A stretch of DNA of 64,000 bases from Rhizobium sp. WYJ-E13 (GTDB taxonomy: Bacteria > Pseudomonadota > Alphaproteobacteria > Rhizobiales > Rhizobiaceae), in NCBI RefSeq assembly GCF_018987265.1, contig NZ_CP076855.1, positions 248,001 to 312,000 of the forward strand. The letters run 5' to 3'. The position numbers and the translations under genes were made by a program. How positions within the stretch are numbered: the first letter of the stretch is position 1; every line of letters starts with the position of its first letter. Positions 1 through 9,425 of this stretch are shown here, piece after piece. The notes beneath the pieces were generated by a model that did no database searches, was not told where the DNA came from, and saw nothing but the letters and a program-made list of their open reading frames with translations.

Positions 1-92
1 CACCTGCCGCCCCAACATCGTGGCGCATTGGCAACAAGCAAAGACGCAGCCCGCAGGGACATGTCCGGCGCCCCCTGGCCGCGCCGTGTCGA

Positions 93-1577
93 TTACGGCG
101 TTAGCGTCACATTGACGTTCTTGACATCGGTGCAGTCGAGCAACTCCTCGATCGACTCCTCCCGGCCAATTCCCGAATGCTTCATGCCACCGAAAGGCGC
201 GCCGGCAAAATGAGCGCTGCTGTTGTTAATCCAGATGAAGCCGGCCTGGATCCGTGCGGCTATCCGATGGGCGGTTGCAAGATCGGACGTCCATATCGCG
301 GCCGTGAGGCCATATTCGACGGCGTTAACCGCCTCGATCAACTCTTCCTCCTCATGCCACTTCAAGATCGACAGGACCGGTCCAAATATCTCTTCCCTGG
401 CGATCCTCATCTCAGGTGTGACATCACAGAAAACCGTCGGCAGGATATAAAACCCATGCGATAGGCCTGGATCGTCGGGTGCCCTTGCGCCGGTCACCAG
501 GCGCGCCCCTTCCGACGATGCCGAATGAATAAAGGACCATACCCTTTCGCTGTGGCTCTCGCTGATCAGGCAACCCATTTCTGTGTCTTCATTGCTCGGC
601 AAACCCGGCCGTATGCTCTCGACGCGATATCGCACGGCTTCCACGACCGCGTCATAAATCTCGGCGTGGACGAAGGCGCGGGACGTAGACCCACATGATT
701 GGCCGCACCAAGCAAAGTTCATGCCCTTGACAATGCCGTCGGCCACCTTTGCGACATCAGTATCAGGGCAGGCGACGAAGGCATTTTTGCCACCAAGTTC
801 CAAAGTTACCTTCTTGAGACCGTCAGCGGCCGCCCTGGCGATCGCCTTTCCTGTCGGGACCGATCCGATGAGGCCAACCTTGGAGACCAGCGGATGCCCG
901 ACGAGAGCGCCGCCGCATTCGCGCCCGCCGGAGAGGACCGAGAAAACGCCCGGCGCAAAAAGGCCAGACCACAGCTCCGCCAGCCGCAACGTCGAAAGAG
1001 GTGCCTGGTCCGGTGATTTCAGGATAACAGCATTGCCGGCCGCCAAGGGGGCGGCCATCTTCGTTGCAGCAAACAGCATCGGATGATTGAAGGCGCTGAT
1101 ACGGGCGATCACTCCCAAAGGCTCGCGCACCGTATAGTTCAAGATACCCTCCCCCATTGGCAATGTCTGCCCTTTTACCTCCGTCACCAGACCCGCAAAA
1201 TAGTCGATTGACGATGCCGCCAAGTCGACATCTTTAACAAGCTCCCTGACCGGGTTTCCGCAATCGATGGCGTCGATAAGCGCCAGCTCGCGGCGATGGG
1301 AGCGTAGGATGGATGCCGCCTCGCGCAAAACCTTCCCGCGCTCGAGGGGCTTGGTCGCACGCCAAAACTTGAAGCCTTCATGGGCAGCGCGCACGGCAGC
1401 GTCGACGTCAAGTACGCCTGCCCAATGGACCGTTCCGAGGCTGGCCTGATTGGCGGGGCTGATAACGGGGCGCTGCTCGCCCGAAATCGCGGGGTTCCAT
1501 CGCCCGCCGTAGAACAATTCCCTATTCTTCGGCAACATCTCCTCGATCTCGCGACTGTAAGTGTTCGTAACTGCCAT
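93..1577 (-). CDS. NAD(P)+-dependent aldehyde dehydrogenase
   Basis: Aldehyde dehydrogenase of about 494 aa, the usual length for this superfamily. It oxidises an aldehyde to its acid with NAD(P)+ in the cytoplasm. Visible motifs are LELGGKN, which carries the general-base Glu, and GQSCGS, which carries the nucleophilic Cys. The C-terminal block PFGGMKHSGIGRE is typical of betaine- or aromatic-aldehyde dehydrogenase-like members. I placed the start at the ATG at 1577 (MAVTNTYS) because AAGGAG lies 6 nt upstream; seven further in-frame codons exist upstream. It appears to stand alone, so the substrate cannot be inferred. Confidence 0.9.
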   Translation of the reverse strand: MAVTNTYSREIEEMLPKNRELFYGGRWNPAISGEQRPVISPANQASLGTVHWAGVLDVDAAVRAAHEGFKFWRATKPLERGKVLREAASILRSHRRELALIDAIDCGNPVRELVKDVDLAASSIDYFAGLVTEVKGQTLPMGEGILNYTVREPLGVIARISAFNHPMLFAATKMAAPLAAGNAVILKSPDQAPLSTLRLAELWSGLFAPGVFSVLSGGRECGGALVGHPLVSKVGLIGSVPTGKAIARAAADGLKKVTLELGGKNAFVACPDTDVAKVADGIVKGMNFAWCGQSCGSTSRAFVHAEIYDAVVEAVRYRVESIRPGLPSNEDTEMGCLISESHSERVWSFIHSASSEGARLVTGARAPDDPGLSHGFYILPTVFCDVTPEMRIAREEIFGPVLSILKWHEEEELIEAVNAVEYGLTAAIWTSDLATAHRIAARIQAGFIWINNSSAHFAGAPFGGMKHSGIGREESIEELLDCTDVKNVNVTLTP

Positions 1578-2106
1578 GGCGTTCTCCTTCAACATCAAAG
1601 ATTACTGTCCTTTGTGTTCGTCGCATTACCGATCACCGAATTTGGATCATAATCTTCAACTCTGCGTGGGCCGCCCGTGCCAGCGGCAGCGTTTGGAGGC
1701 CATCGACGCGCGTGGCGCGTAGGTGCGCCCTTGCGGATAGCGACATTGCCAGGCAAGTGCGACCCCCATTTGTGTCACAGACGACGACACAACGACAGGC
1801 AATTGGAAGCCACGCCCCAGACGGACCTTTTCCGCCCCAAGCTCGCGCCGATGCGCACTGCCCTTTGCCTGTCGCCCCAAATAAGCTCAAATTGCAGCCT
1901 TCTTGCCTGCAAGCGGTCCGGACCGGCCCCTTCAATCGAGATTTCACTATTGCACCGCACCGGTATCATAGCGACGCGGCGATCCAATCCAGGCTGCAAT
2001 GGCTGCCATCGCGTGCTGCACCTGGGCCTTGTCCTGCAGCTCGCAAACCGTACCCGGCGAGCCAAGGGCTACCCCGCGAAACGATGGTTTGGCGGCCGTG
2101 AAGCGC
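1578..2106. other. intergenic region with no supported gene
   Basis: About 530 bp between the aldehyde dehydrogenase and the peroxiredoxin, both on the minus strand. Several short overlapping frames are open on both strands, but none has a convincing ribosome binding site or a recognisable family. It must hold the aldehyde dehydrogenase promoter. It may contain a decayed minus-strand gene around 1650-1880, but I could not identify one. Confidence 0.4.
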
Positions 2107-2778
2107 TCAGCCCTGAGGGTCCTTTGGTTCCGGGACGATGCGCATATAAGGTTTTGGCGCTTTCCAACCCTGCGGATATTGCTCCCTTGCCGCCTCGTCG
2201 GAGACCGAACCGGCAATGAAGACGTCCTCACCCTTTTTCCAGTTCACCGGCGTTGCTACCTTATGCCTGGCCGAAAGCTGAAGGGAATCGATCACGCGCA
2301 GCACTTCATCGAAGTTGCGGCCTGTGGTCATCGGGTAGACCATGATCAGCTTGATTTTCTTGTCCGGTCCGATGACGAAGATGTTTCTGACCGTTTGATT
2401 GTCGGCCGCGCTCCGCGTCGTCGGATCGCCAGAGACCGCCGCGGGTAGCATGTTGTAGAGCTTCGAGACGGTGTAGTCGACATCCGCGATCATAGGATAA
2501 TTCGGAATGAAGCCTTGCGTTTCGCCGATATCCTCGGCCCACTCAAAATGGCGTTCGAGCGGATCGACCGACAGACCGATGATCTTGACGCCGCGTTTGT
2601 CGAATTCGCCCTTGATACCTGCCATGTAACCCAATTCCGTGGTGCACACGGGCGTGAAATTCTTCGGATGGGAAAACAGGACCGCCCAGGAATCACCGAT
2701 CCAGTCGTGAAAGCGAAGCTCGCCCTCCGTTGTCTGGACCGTGAAATCGGGCGCCGTATCGTTCAATGATAGGGTCAA
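2107..2778 (-). CDS. 1-Cys peroxiredoxin (Prx6 type), probable TTG start
   Basis: Peroxiredoxin of about 223 aa, normal for the Prx6/1-Cys class. It reduces peroxides through a single peroxidatic cysteine. The motif PVCTTE places that Cys near residue 45, and the C-terminal half has the long extension typical of Prx6 (GRNFDEVLRVIDSLQL). The longest frame starts at 2829, but GGAGG lies 5 nt before a TTG at 2778, which gives the canonical N-terminus LSLNDTAPDF, so I chose TTG. The metallo-hydrolase at 3051 is divergent and the two may share a role in oxidant or sulfur stress (inference). Confidence 0.92.
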   Translation of the reverse strand: MTLSLNDTAPDFTVQTTEGELRFHDWIGDSWAVLFSHPKNFTPVCTTELGYMAGIKGEFDKRGVKIIGLSVDPLERHFEWAEDIGETQGFIPNYPMIADVDYTVSKLYNMLPAAVSGDPTTRSAADNQTVRNIFVIGPDKKIKLIMVYPMTTGRNFDEVLRVIDSLQLSARHKVATPVNWKKGEDVFIAGSVSDEAAREQYPQGWKAPKPYMRIVPEPKDPQG

Positions 2779-3050
2779 TGGGACCTCCGTTACTAATGCC
2801 TGTGATGTACCGGCGGCGTTATCGACCAAGGAGATGTTCGGATGATTTGGATTTCATCCCCGATTGTTACATCCGTCATCAACCCGCTCGAGAGGACTCG
2901 TTGGCGATGTTGTTACCGATGAAATGGAAGACTGCTCATAGGAAATCAGCTGTCGATATTCGTCGGGCATGATCGCGTCATGCTTGGCAGCCAGGAACCG
3001 CGCGCGGGAGTGCCGATCCAAGCAAAGTTGTACATTGAGCGGAGACGTCC

Positions 3051-3974
3051 ATGAACAGGCCTGAAGTCGTCGGATTTTTCGATCGGCGCACCTCATCCAT
3101 CCAATATGTCGTCATCGACACCGACAGCGCAAGCTGCGCCATCATCGATCCGGTGCTGGATTTTGATGCCAGGACAGGCAATGTGACCACCGAGAATGCC
3201 GACAAGCTGATCGAGTTCGTGTCCAGCCGCAATCTCAGTCTGCAATGGATACTCGATACCCACCCGCATGCAGATCATTTTACTGCCAGCCATTATCTGA
3301 AGGAAAAGACCGGGGCGATGACAGCAATCGGCGCCCATATTACGGATGTTCAAAGACTGTGGGCGGGTATCTATGCCTGGCCGGACTTTGTCTGTGATGG
3401 TTCCCAGTGGGATCGACTGTTTCGGGATGGCGAGGTCTTTTCAATCGGCACTCTTTCGGCCCGTGTGATGCATTCGCCTGGCCACACGCTTGCTTCGGTC
3501 ACCTACCTGATCGACGACTGCGCGTTCGTGCATGATACGCTCTTCATGCCCGACAGCGGTACTGCGCGCGCTGATTTTCCAGGAGGCAGTGCCGAGGAAC
3601 TCTGGGAGACCATCCAAAAAATCTTGGCGCTGCCGGACGAGACACGAGTTTTCGTGGGCCACGACTATCAGCCCGGCGGACGCGAGCCGCAATGGGAAAC
3701 GACAGTGGCACGGGAGAAAGCCGGAAATATCCATCTTTTGCGCAGCGCCAGCGAAGGCGATTACGTTGCTTTGCGGCAGGCGCGCGACAAGACCCTGCCG
3801 ATGCCGGAGCTCATCTTTCAAGCTCTGCAGGTCAACATTGCCGGTGGGCGATTGCCAGACGTTGACATGGACGGCAAGCGATATTTCAAGTTGGCGCTTA
3901 GCCGCTCCGCGGGCGACATGATCGCCGTACCCGGCTTTTCGCCTCGCAATGCATCGCCGCGACCCGGTTCATGA
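3051..3974 (+). CDS. MBL-fold metallo-hydrolase, ETHE1/Blh-like
   Basis: Metallo-beta-lactamase-fold protein of 307 aa. The metal-binding motif HPHADH begins at His71; HSPGH (His141, His145) and a later VFVGHDY supply further ligands. The segment ARADFPGGS is characteristic of the persulfide dioxygenase (ETHE1) and Blh branch. Enzymes of that branch use mononuclear iron to oxidise glutathione persulfide to sulfite. The DUF442/rhodanese domain found in some relatives is absent. Its divergent neighbour is a peroxiredoxin, which fits sulfur or oxidant detoxification. The exact substrate is not proven. Confidence 0.8.
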   Translation: MNRPEVVGFFDRRTSSIQYVVIDTDSASCAIIDPVLDFDARTGNVTTENADKLIEFVSSRNLSLQWILDTHPHADHFTASHYLKEKTGAMTAIGAHITDVQRLWAGIYAWPDFVCDGSQWDRLFRDGEVFSIGTLSARVMHSPGHTLASVTYLIDDCAFVHDTLFMPDSGTARADFPGGSAEELWETIQKILALPDETRVFVGHDYQPGGREPQWETTVAREKAGNIHLLRSASEGDYVALRQARDKTLPMPELIFQALQVNIAGGRLPDVDMDGKRYFKLALSRSAGDMIAVPGFSPRNASPRPGS

Positions 3975-4087
3975 CGGGTGCCGGGTCCGATCTCTTGGTG
4001 GCCGACCCAGACCGCATCGTTCGCTGAGCGCTTGCGGGCTTGACTGCTTGCGATAAGGATCTGTTCTGCCTCGACTGGAAAAGGCGT

Positions 4088-5095
4088 TCAGTCCTCGTCC
4101 ACCATCAACAGGAACAGGCAGTCGCCACGCTCTGTCAATGTTGGAAAGCGCCGGCACAGGACGATCCCGTCAGTTCCAAAGACAAGGCTGGTCGGTTCGG
4201 CCAAGGGCGTGTCAAACGCATGCAGCAATCCCGCCTTTTGACCATTGAGAATAGGCTCGCCGCATTCCACATGAGGCTCGAATAGGCCAGTCTTCGGCGC
4301 ATAGATGGAACCGCCGCGGCTCAGCGAGCGCATGAACCGTGTACCCGGCGAGGCCACCGCTTGGATCTTGGGGGTAATGCCATAGGCCTTGAGGACACGG
4401 CGAATGCCGTCTTCGGCGATCGACAGGCCCCGTGCGGAAAGTGTGCCACCGCTTCCCAGTTCAGTGGTCAGGGCCGGGATGCCGCGTTGTTCGGCCGCCG
4501 CATAAAGCGTAGTTCCAGCGCCGCCGCCTTCACCGGAGGTGACGACGCTGTAAGGGGCGCCGAAGGCTTCGAGCAGGGCGCGGTTTTTTGCCGCGCCGGC
4601 GGCATCGAGACCCGGGCGGGCGAGTGCCACCGGATAGTGATCGAGCGACTTGCCCCCCGAATGGAGATCAATGACGATATCGCAGAGGGGAAAGAGGACA
4701 TTTTCGACATAGTGAGCGATCATTGCTGTTGGACCGCCGTTGGCCTCGCCCGGAAAGAGCCTGTTGAGATTGCCGTCATCGAGGGGCGAGACGCGGCGGC
4801 CGGTGACGACGGCGGGATAGTTGAGCGCGGGCAGGATGATGATGCGCCCCCGGACATCTTCGGGGGTGATCTGGCGGGCAAGATTGAGGAGGGCTATCTG
4901 ACCTTCATATTCGTCACCGTGATTGCCGGCTGTCAGAAGAGCGGTTGGCCCATTTCCATTGCGGATGCAGATCATCGGTACCGGGATCCATCCATAGGCG
5001 GATTTGTCGGAAGAATAGGGGACACGCATATAATCGGACTGCTTGCCGTCCTGGTCGAAATCGATACTAGTCCAGATGCGGCTTGCGCTCGACAT
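4088..5095 (-). CDS. succinylglutamate desuccinylase/aspartoacylase family deacylase (DoeB-like)
   Basis: Zinc-dependent deacylase of 335 aa from the AstE/AspA (M14-like) family. Zinc ligands are visible in GNHGDEYEG (His59, Glu62) and in the later DLHSGG. The closest recognised branch is the N-acetyl-diaminobutyrate deacetylase DoeB type, but ectoine genes are not adjacent. It is the last gene of a minus-strand operon behind an amino-acid-type ABC transporter and a PLP lyase. The likely job is removing an acyl group from an imported N-acyl amino acid (inference). Confidence 0.8.
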   Translation of the reverse strand: MSSASRIWTSIDFDQDGKQSDYMRVPYSSDKSAYGWIPVPMICIRNGNGPTALLTAGNHGDEYEGQIALLNLARQITPEDVRGRIIILPALNYPAVVTGRRVSPLDDGNLNRLFPGEANGGPTAMIAHYVENVLFPLCDIVIDLHSGGKSLDHYPVALARPGLDAAGAAKNRALLEAFGAPYSVVTSGEGGGAGTTLYAAAEQRGIPALTTELGSGGTLSARGLSIAEDGIRRVLKAYGITPKIQAVASPGTRFMRSLSRGGSIYAPKTGLFEPHVECGEPILNGQKAGLLHAFDTPLAEPTSLVFGTDGIVLCRRFPTLTERGDCLFLLMVDED

Positions 5096-5123
5096 GGTGG
5101 CTTCCTTCCTGAGGATATTGAGA

Positions 5124-5876
5124 TTAGAGGATCTTGCGAAGAAAGTTGCGGGTTCGCTCGTGACGCGGGTTCTCGAAGAAATCGTCGGGCGGCGCTTTTT
5201 CGACGATCATGCCGCCGTCCATGAAGATCACACGGTCTGCAACCTCCCGGGCGAAACCCATTTCGTGGGTAACGCAAACCATTGTCATGCCGTCTTCGGC
5301 AAGACCGGTCATGACATCGAGGACTTCCTTGATCATTTCGGGATCGAGGGCCGAGGTCGGCTCGTCGAAGAGCATGACCTTCGGACTCATGCAGAGCGCC
5401 CGTGCAATTGCCACGCGCTGCTGCTGGCCGCCGGAGAGCTGACCAGGGTATTTTTTCGCCTGTTCGCTGATGCGCACGCGTTCGATCAGGCCCATCGCAA
5501 GCTCTTCAGCCTCCCGTCGGGCGAGGCCCTTGGCTCGCGTCAGAGCAAGCGTGCAGTTTGCGAGCACCGTCAGGTGCGGAAAGAGGTTGAAGTTTTGGAA
5601 GACCATGCCTACGTCACGGCGCAGCTCGTGGAGGCGCGAGATCGAAGGACCGATCTCGCGACCGTTCACCTCGATGCGGCCGCTGTGGTGGGATTCCAGT
5701 TGGTTGATACAGCGGATGAGGGTTGATTTTCCCGAACCCGAGGGACCGCAGATGACGATCTGCTCGCCCGCCATGACTTCGAGATCGATGTCCTTGAGGA
5801 CGTGGAAGTGGCCGTACCACTTGTTAAGGCCCTGGATGGATACGGCGGCTTGGGTCTGTGTCATTGGCGTCGTCAC
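5124..5876 (-). CDS. polar amino acid ABC transporter ATP-binding protein
   Basis: Cytoplasmic ATPase of 250 aa for the importer encoded upstream. Walker A is GPSGSGKST (residues 44-52), the signature is LSGGQQQR, and Walker B is [12 protein letters not shown], as in the GlnQ/HisP family. Its ATG at 5876 overlaps the stop of the upstream permease, so translation is probably coupled. A second in-frame ATG four codons later is possible. Confidence 0.95.
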   Translation of the reverse strand: MTTPMTQTQAAVSIQGLNKWYGHFHVLKDIDLEVMAGEQIVICGPSGSGKSTLIRCINQLESHHSGRIEVNGREIGPSISRLHELRRDVGMVFQNFNLFPHLTVLANCTLALTRAKGLARREAEELAMGLIERVRISEQAKKYPGQLSGGQQQRVAIARALCMSPKVMLFDEPTSALDPEMIKEVLDVMTGLAEDGMTMVCVTHEMGFAREVADRVIFMDGGMIVEKAPPDDFFENPRHERTRNFLRKIL

Positions 5877-6532
5877 CGTCTGGAAGAAAGGAGTAACCGC
5901 TTTTCGAGCAGCCGCACGAACTGGGCGACGGACACGGCGAGCAGCAGGAACGTGATCCCGACGATTGCCATAGGTTCGCCATAGCGGAATGTGTCGGAGG
6001 CGACCTGCATGGAAGCGCCGAGCATTTCGTTAACCCCTATGACCGAGAGGTAGGGCGTCGACTTCAGGATCGAGACGAAGTAGTTGCCCATCGGGGCGGC
6101 GATATTGCGCAGCATCTGCGGAGCAATCACGAAGATGACCGTATCGATACGCTTGAGCCCGAGCGCCTTGCCAGCCTCGAACTGGCCTGCAGGAACTGCG
6201 TCGATCCCCGCCTTGAACACTTCGGCCAGGTAGCCGCTGTAATAGATGCTGAGGCCGATCATGCCGACGCCGAGCGCAGGCAGTGTTACCCCGTAAAATG
6301 GCAGGACGAAATAGAAGAAATAGATCTGCACCAGAACCGGGGTCGAGCGGATGAAATCGATCACGAAGCGGATGAAGATACCGAGATAGCGGTTCGACCG
6401 CCGCAACGTCTCCAGGAGGAAGCCGATGAGCGAAGCGCCGACGCACGCGACAAGCGCCACGAGGATCGTGACAGGCATAGCCTCGATCACCGTCGGCAGC
6501 ATCGACGCGGCAAAATGGAGATCAAAGTTCAC
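5873..6532 (-). CDS. polar amino acid ABC transporter permease
   Basis: Inner-membrane permease of 219 aa in the HisM/GlnP family. Several hydrophobic segments and the EAA loop ([28 protein letters not shown]) are evident, the latter contacting the ATPase. I chose the GTG at 6532 because GGGGAGGGG lies just upstream; the 12 upstream codons are unlikely to be translated. It overlaps the preceding permease by 11 bp and the ATPase by 4 bp. Confidence 0.9.
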   Translation of the reverse strand: MNFDLHFAASMLPTVIEAMPVTILVALVACVGASLIGFLLETLRRSNRYLGIFIRFVIDFIRSTPVLVQIYFFYFVLPFYGVTLPALGVGMIGLSIYYSGYLAEVFKAGIDAVPAGQFEAGKALGLKRIDTVIFVIAPQMLRNIAAPMGNYFVSILKSTPYLSVIGVNEMLGASMQVASDTFRYGEPMAIVGITFLLLAVSVAQFVRLLEKRLLLSSRR

Positions 6533-7181
6533 GGTTGCCCCTCCCCTGCGGAACTGTGCGCTTTTCAAGCCAACGGCCGAAGATCGTGGCCGGATAGCAG
6601 ATCATGACATAGGCAATCAGCAGCGCGCTATAGATGCCGGCGGGATCGAAGGTCAGCTGGTTGATCTCCATGGCCCTGTGGGTCATGTCCGACAGCGTGA
6701 TCAGCGATACGAGCGCCGTTCCCTTCACCAGCTGGATGAACTGGTTGACGAAGGTCGGTGTCATCGCGCCGAATGCCTGGGGCAGCTCTATGGACCACAG
6801 GATCTGGCGGCGCTTGAGGCCGAGCGCAAAACCGGCTTCAACCTGCCCCCGGTCGAGCGCCTGCAGGGCTGCACGCACCGACTGGCTGCCATAAGCGCCG
6901 ATGTGAAGGCCGAGCGTCATGGCGCCGACCGTGATGCCGGACAGGGTGATGCCGAGCCCCGGCAGCGTGTAGTAGAAGACGAACATCAGAACCAGGATCG
7001 GCGTGCTGCGCCAGATTTCGATGATCGCCGTCACCAGCATGTTTCGCCAGCCGCGGGTGAAATATTGCAGGATACCGAACGCTAGCGCGAAGGGTACAGC
7101 GTAGAGCATGCCGAGCAGCGTCACCGTCGCGGTGACCCCGAAGCCTTCGAAGATGCCGGAAAGGATGGCCGTAAAACTCAC
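6522..7181 (-). CDS. polar amino acid ABC transporter permease
   Basis: Second permease of the importer, 219 aa, paralogous to the one at 5873. It shows the same arrangement of hydrophobic helices and an EAA loop region around GQVEAGFALGLKR. The GTG start at 7181 is supported by AAAGGA about 9 nt upstream; a longer frame reaches 7220 but would overlap the binding-protein gene. The two permeases probably form a heterodimeric channel. Confidence 0.9.
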   Translation of the reverse strand: MSFTAILSGIFEGFGVTATVTLLGMLYAVPFALAFGILQYFTRGWRNMLVTAIIEIWRSTPILVLMFVFYYTLPGLGITLSGITVGAMTLGLHIGAYGSQSVRAALQALDRGQVEAGFALGLKRRQILWSIELPQAFGAMTPTFVNQFIQLVKGTALVSLITLSDMTHRAMEINQLTFDPAGIYSALLIAYVMICYPATIFGRWLEKRTVPQGRGNREL

Positions 7182-7206
7182 GTCCCTGTTTCCTTTTGCG
7201 GCAGGA

Positions 7207-8079
7207 TTACTTGGCGGCACAGATATCCGCAGTGGATTTGGCAGGCGCGGTGTCCGCGTCGGTGAAGCCGTATTTCGTCATCAGCTGCTTGACGGTTCCG
7301 TCCGACATCATGGTGGCAAGCTGCTTGTTATAGGCATCCTTCAGGTCGGTTTCGTCCGTGCGAAAAGCGATGGCCGTATACATGGCGGCCTCTGTCCCAT
7401 CGGGTTTCTGCAGCCCCTTGAAAGGCATCGCCCGCTCCAGGCCGGACAGGTTGGGGTCCGTCAGCAGCGATTGCGCCGACGGGGCGGAAATGGTCGCCGC
7501 ATCGGCGCGGCCCGATAGGATTGCAGCCAAGATTGCCTGCGCGTCCGTCAGCTGCAGCACCTGGCCGGGCGGCACGCCGGCATCGATAGCATTCTTGGTA
7601 TTCAGCGAACCGCGGCCGCCGGCAAGCTTGATATCCGCATCGGCGACAATATCGGCATAGGAATGGATGTTCTTCGGGTTGCCCTTCTTGACGATGAGTC
7701 CATCGAGGACGGAGAGGTCCGGTTCACTGAAGGTGACTTGGCCGCAGCGCTCCGGCGTGATGGAAATGCCTGACGCGATCATGTCGAAGCGGTTGGCGTT
7801 AAGGCCAGGGATCAGCGCGCCGAAATCGGAGATCACAAAATCGATCTCCTTGATGCCGAGAGGCGCGAAGGCGGCACGCACGAGATCCGGATGGAAGCCG
7901 GTCACCTCTCCATCCGCGCCGCGAAAACCCCAGGGCACACGATTGTGGATGCCGACTGTCAGCTTGCCGTCGGAAAGGGCCTCCTGCAGCGTCTTTGCTT
8001 GAACAGGAAGGACGATGGCTGCCAGCAAAGCAGTCGACAGGGTAAGCGCGGTCGCCAGTCTTAAAATCGGATTGCTCAT
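7207..8079 (-). CDS. periplasmic amino acid-binding protein of ABC transporter
   Basis: Solute-binding protein of 290 aa (SBP_bac_3 family). A clear Sec signal peptide starts at MSNPILRLATAL and ends near VQAKTLQ. The mature part has typical elements such as GFHPDLVRA and SGISITPERCGQVTFSEP. The ATG at 8079 follows AAAGGGGAA; the upstream extension of the reading frame has no signal peptide and is rejected. It captures the substrate for the two permeases downstream. Confidence 0.93.
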   Translation of the reverse strand: MSNPILRLATALTLSTALLAAIVLPVQAKTLQEALSDGKLTVGIHNRVPWGFRGADGEVTGFHPDLVRAAFAPLGIKEIDFVISDFGALIPGLNANRFDMIASGISITPERCGQVTFSEPDLSVLDGLIVKKGNPKNIHSYADIVADADIKLAGGRGSLNTKNAIDAGVPPGQVLQLTDAQAILAAILSGRADAATISAPSAQSLLTDPNLSGLERAMPFKGLQKPDGTEAAMYTAIAFRTDETDLKDAYNKQLATMMSDGTVKQLMTKYGFTDADTAPAKSTADICAAK

Positions 8080-8116
8080 GGTATTCCCCTTTTCTTGGTT
8101 GGTTTTCGATTGTGGC

Positions 8117-9313
8117 TCAAGCCGGGTCACGTCCAGCTTGCGTGACGACGCGACTTGCGACTTCGTCGAAGAAGGCCTGGACGTCATTGGCGAGGTCTTC
8201 GGGATCTTCCAGACCGACGCTGATGCGAAGTACGAGATCCTCTCCCTGCCAGGCTGTCGCCGTGCGGTACGACTTGACGGGCATCGGTGCCATGAGGCTA
8301 CGCGTTCCGCCCCACGACGCGCCAATTGCGAACGTCTTCAGCACGTCGAGCGCGGCGGCAACGTGCGGTACGGCCGCCGGCTTGAAGGTCACGCTGAAGA
8401 CGCCACTCGACCCCAGGAAGTCCCGCTTCCAGATCGCATGGCCCGGAAAATCGGGCAGCGAAGGGTAAAGCACCTGTTCGACGAGTGGGTGCTTGGCGAT
8501 CCAATCGATGAGCGAGTCCGCTCCTGAAGCGGCATGTTTCAACCGCACGCCGAGCGTTTCGAAGCCGCGCAGAACGAGGGATGCATCATCGGCAGAAACA
8601 CCGATTCCAAAACGGCCGAGCACCGTACGGATCGGCACAATCAGGGCCTCGTCGCGGATCGTCAGCGAACCCAGCAGCACATCGGAATGACCGGATATGT
8701 ATTTGGTCAATGCTTCGGTCACGATATCAGCGCCGAGCGTCAGCGGTTTGTAGTTCATGGGCGTCGCCCAGGTATTATCGCAGCCGACGAGCGCACCGCG
8801 GCGGTGGGCGATTGCAGCGATCTGGGGCAGATCCTGGATTTCCATCGTCGTGGATCCAGGGGATTCGCACCAGACGATCTTGGTGCGCTCGTCGATCTGC
8901 CGTTCAAGGTCGCCAAGGTCGACCGGATCGTAAAAGGCAGTCTCAATGCCCAGCCGGCCGAGGTCAAGATTGGCGAAGTCTCGCACCGGTGGATAGGCAG
9001 TATCGGCGATCAGGATTTTGTCGCCCGCCTTCACGAAGGGAAGCATCGCGAAACTGTTTGCCGCCTGACCCGATGGCAAAAGGAAGGTTCGTATCCCCTG
9101 CTCCAGCCGGGTGAGTTTTTCTTCCAAGGTGCGTGTCGTCGGTGTACCGTAAAGCCCATAGCTGTAACCGTCATGGCCGCGCTCTCCACGCCTTGCATAG
9201 GCTTCAGCATTCTCGAAAACGATGGTCGAGGCACGGTGGACGCCGACGCCGAGGGGATCGAACCCGTCCGTCTTGATTCTGGGAGTAACCACGCACCGTG
9301 TCAGATCTTTCAT
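8117..9313 (-). CDS. trans-sulfuration PLP enzyme (cystathionine beta-lyase/gamma-synthase family)
   Basis: Cys/Met-metabolism PLP enzyme of 398 aa. The Schiff-base lysine is in TKYISGHSDV (about Lys204), and the N-terminal YSYGLYGTPTTRTLE is the standard substrate and PLP phosphate region of the family. It probably cleaves or forms a C-S bond; MetC-like beta-elimination is the best guess. The start at 9313 follows AAGAGCGG and lies 113 bp from the divergent LysR gene. It is first in an operon with an importer and a deacylase, which suggests degradation of an imported sulfur-containing (perhaps acylated) amino acid (inference). Confidence 0.88.
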   Translation of the reverse strand: MKDLTRCVVTPRIKTDGFDPLGVGVHRASTIVFENAEAYARRGERGHDGYSYGLYGTPTTRTLEEKLTRLEQGIRTFLLPSGQAANSFAMLPFVKAGDKILIADTAYPPVRDFANLDLGRLGIETAFYDPVDLGDLERQIDERTKIVWCESPGSTTMEIQDLPQIAAIAHRRGALVGCDNTWATPMNYKPLTLGADIVTEALTKYISGHSDVLLGSLTIRDEALIVPIRTVLGRFGIGVSADDASLVLRGFETLGVRLKHAASGADSLIDWIAKHPLVEQVLYPSLPDFPGHAIWKRDFLGSSGVFSVTFKPAAVPHVAAALDVLKTFAIGASWGGTRSLMAPMPVKSYRTATAWQGEDLVLRISVGLEDPEDLANDVQAFFDEVASRVVTQAGRDPA

Positions 9314-9425
9314 ATCCGCTCTTTCTCTTGCGTCCTTGCGCTTCAAAGAAACACGTTGCCGCATATCACGTCCAATATTAAAAAGCGGGCAGGTTATTCC
9401 AGTAGGTTATAGGTGGCTTGCCCAT

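Noticed and set aside
177..464. Plus-strand frames across the first aldehyde dehydrogenase region
   Set aside because: They are antisense shadows of the aldehyde dehydrogenase gene, without ribosome binding sites or recognisable domains.
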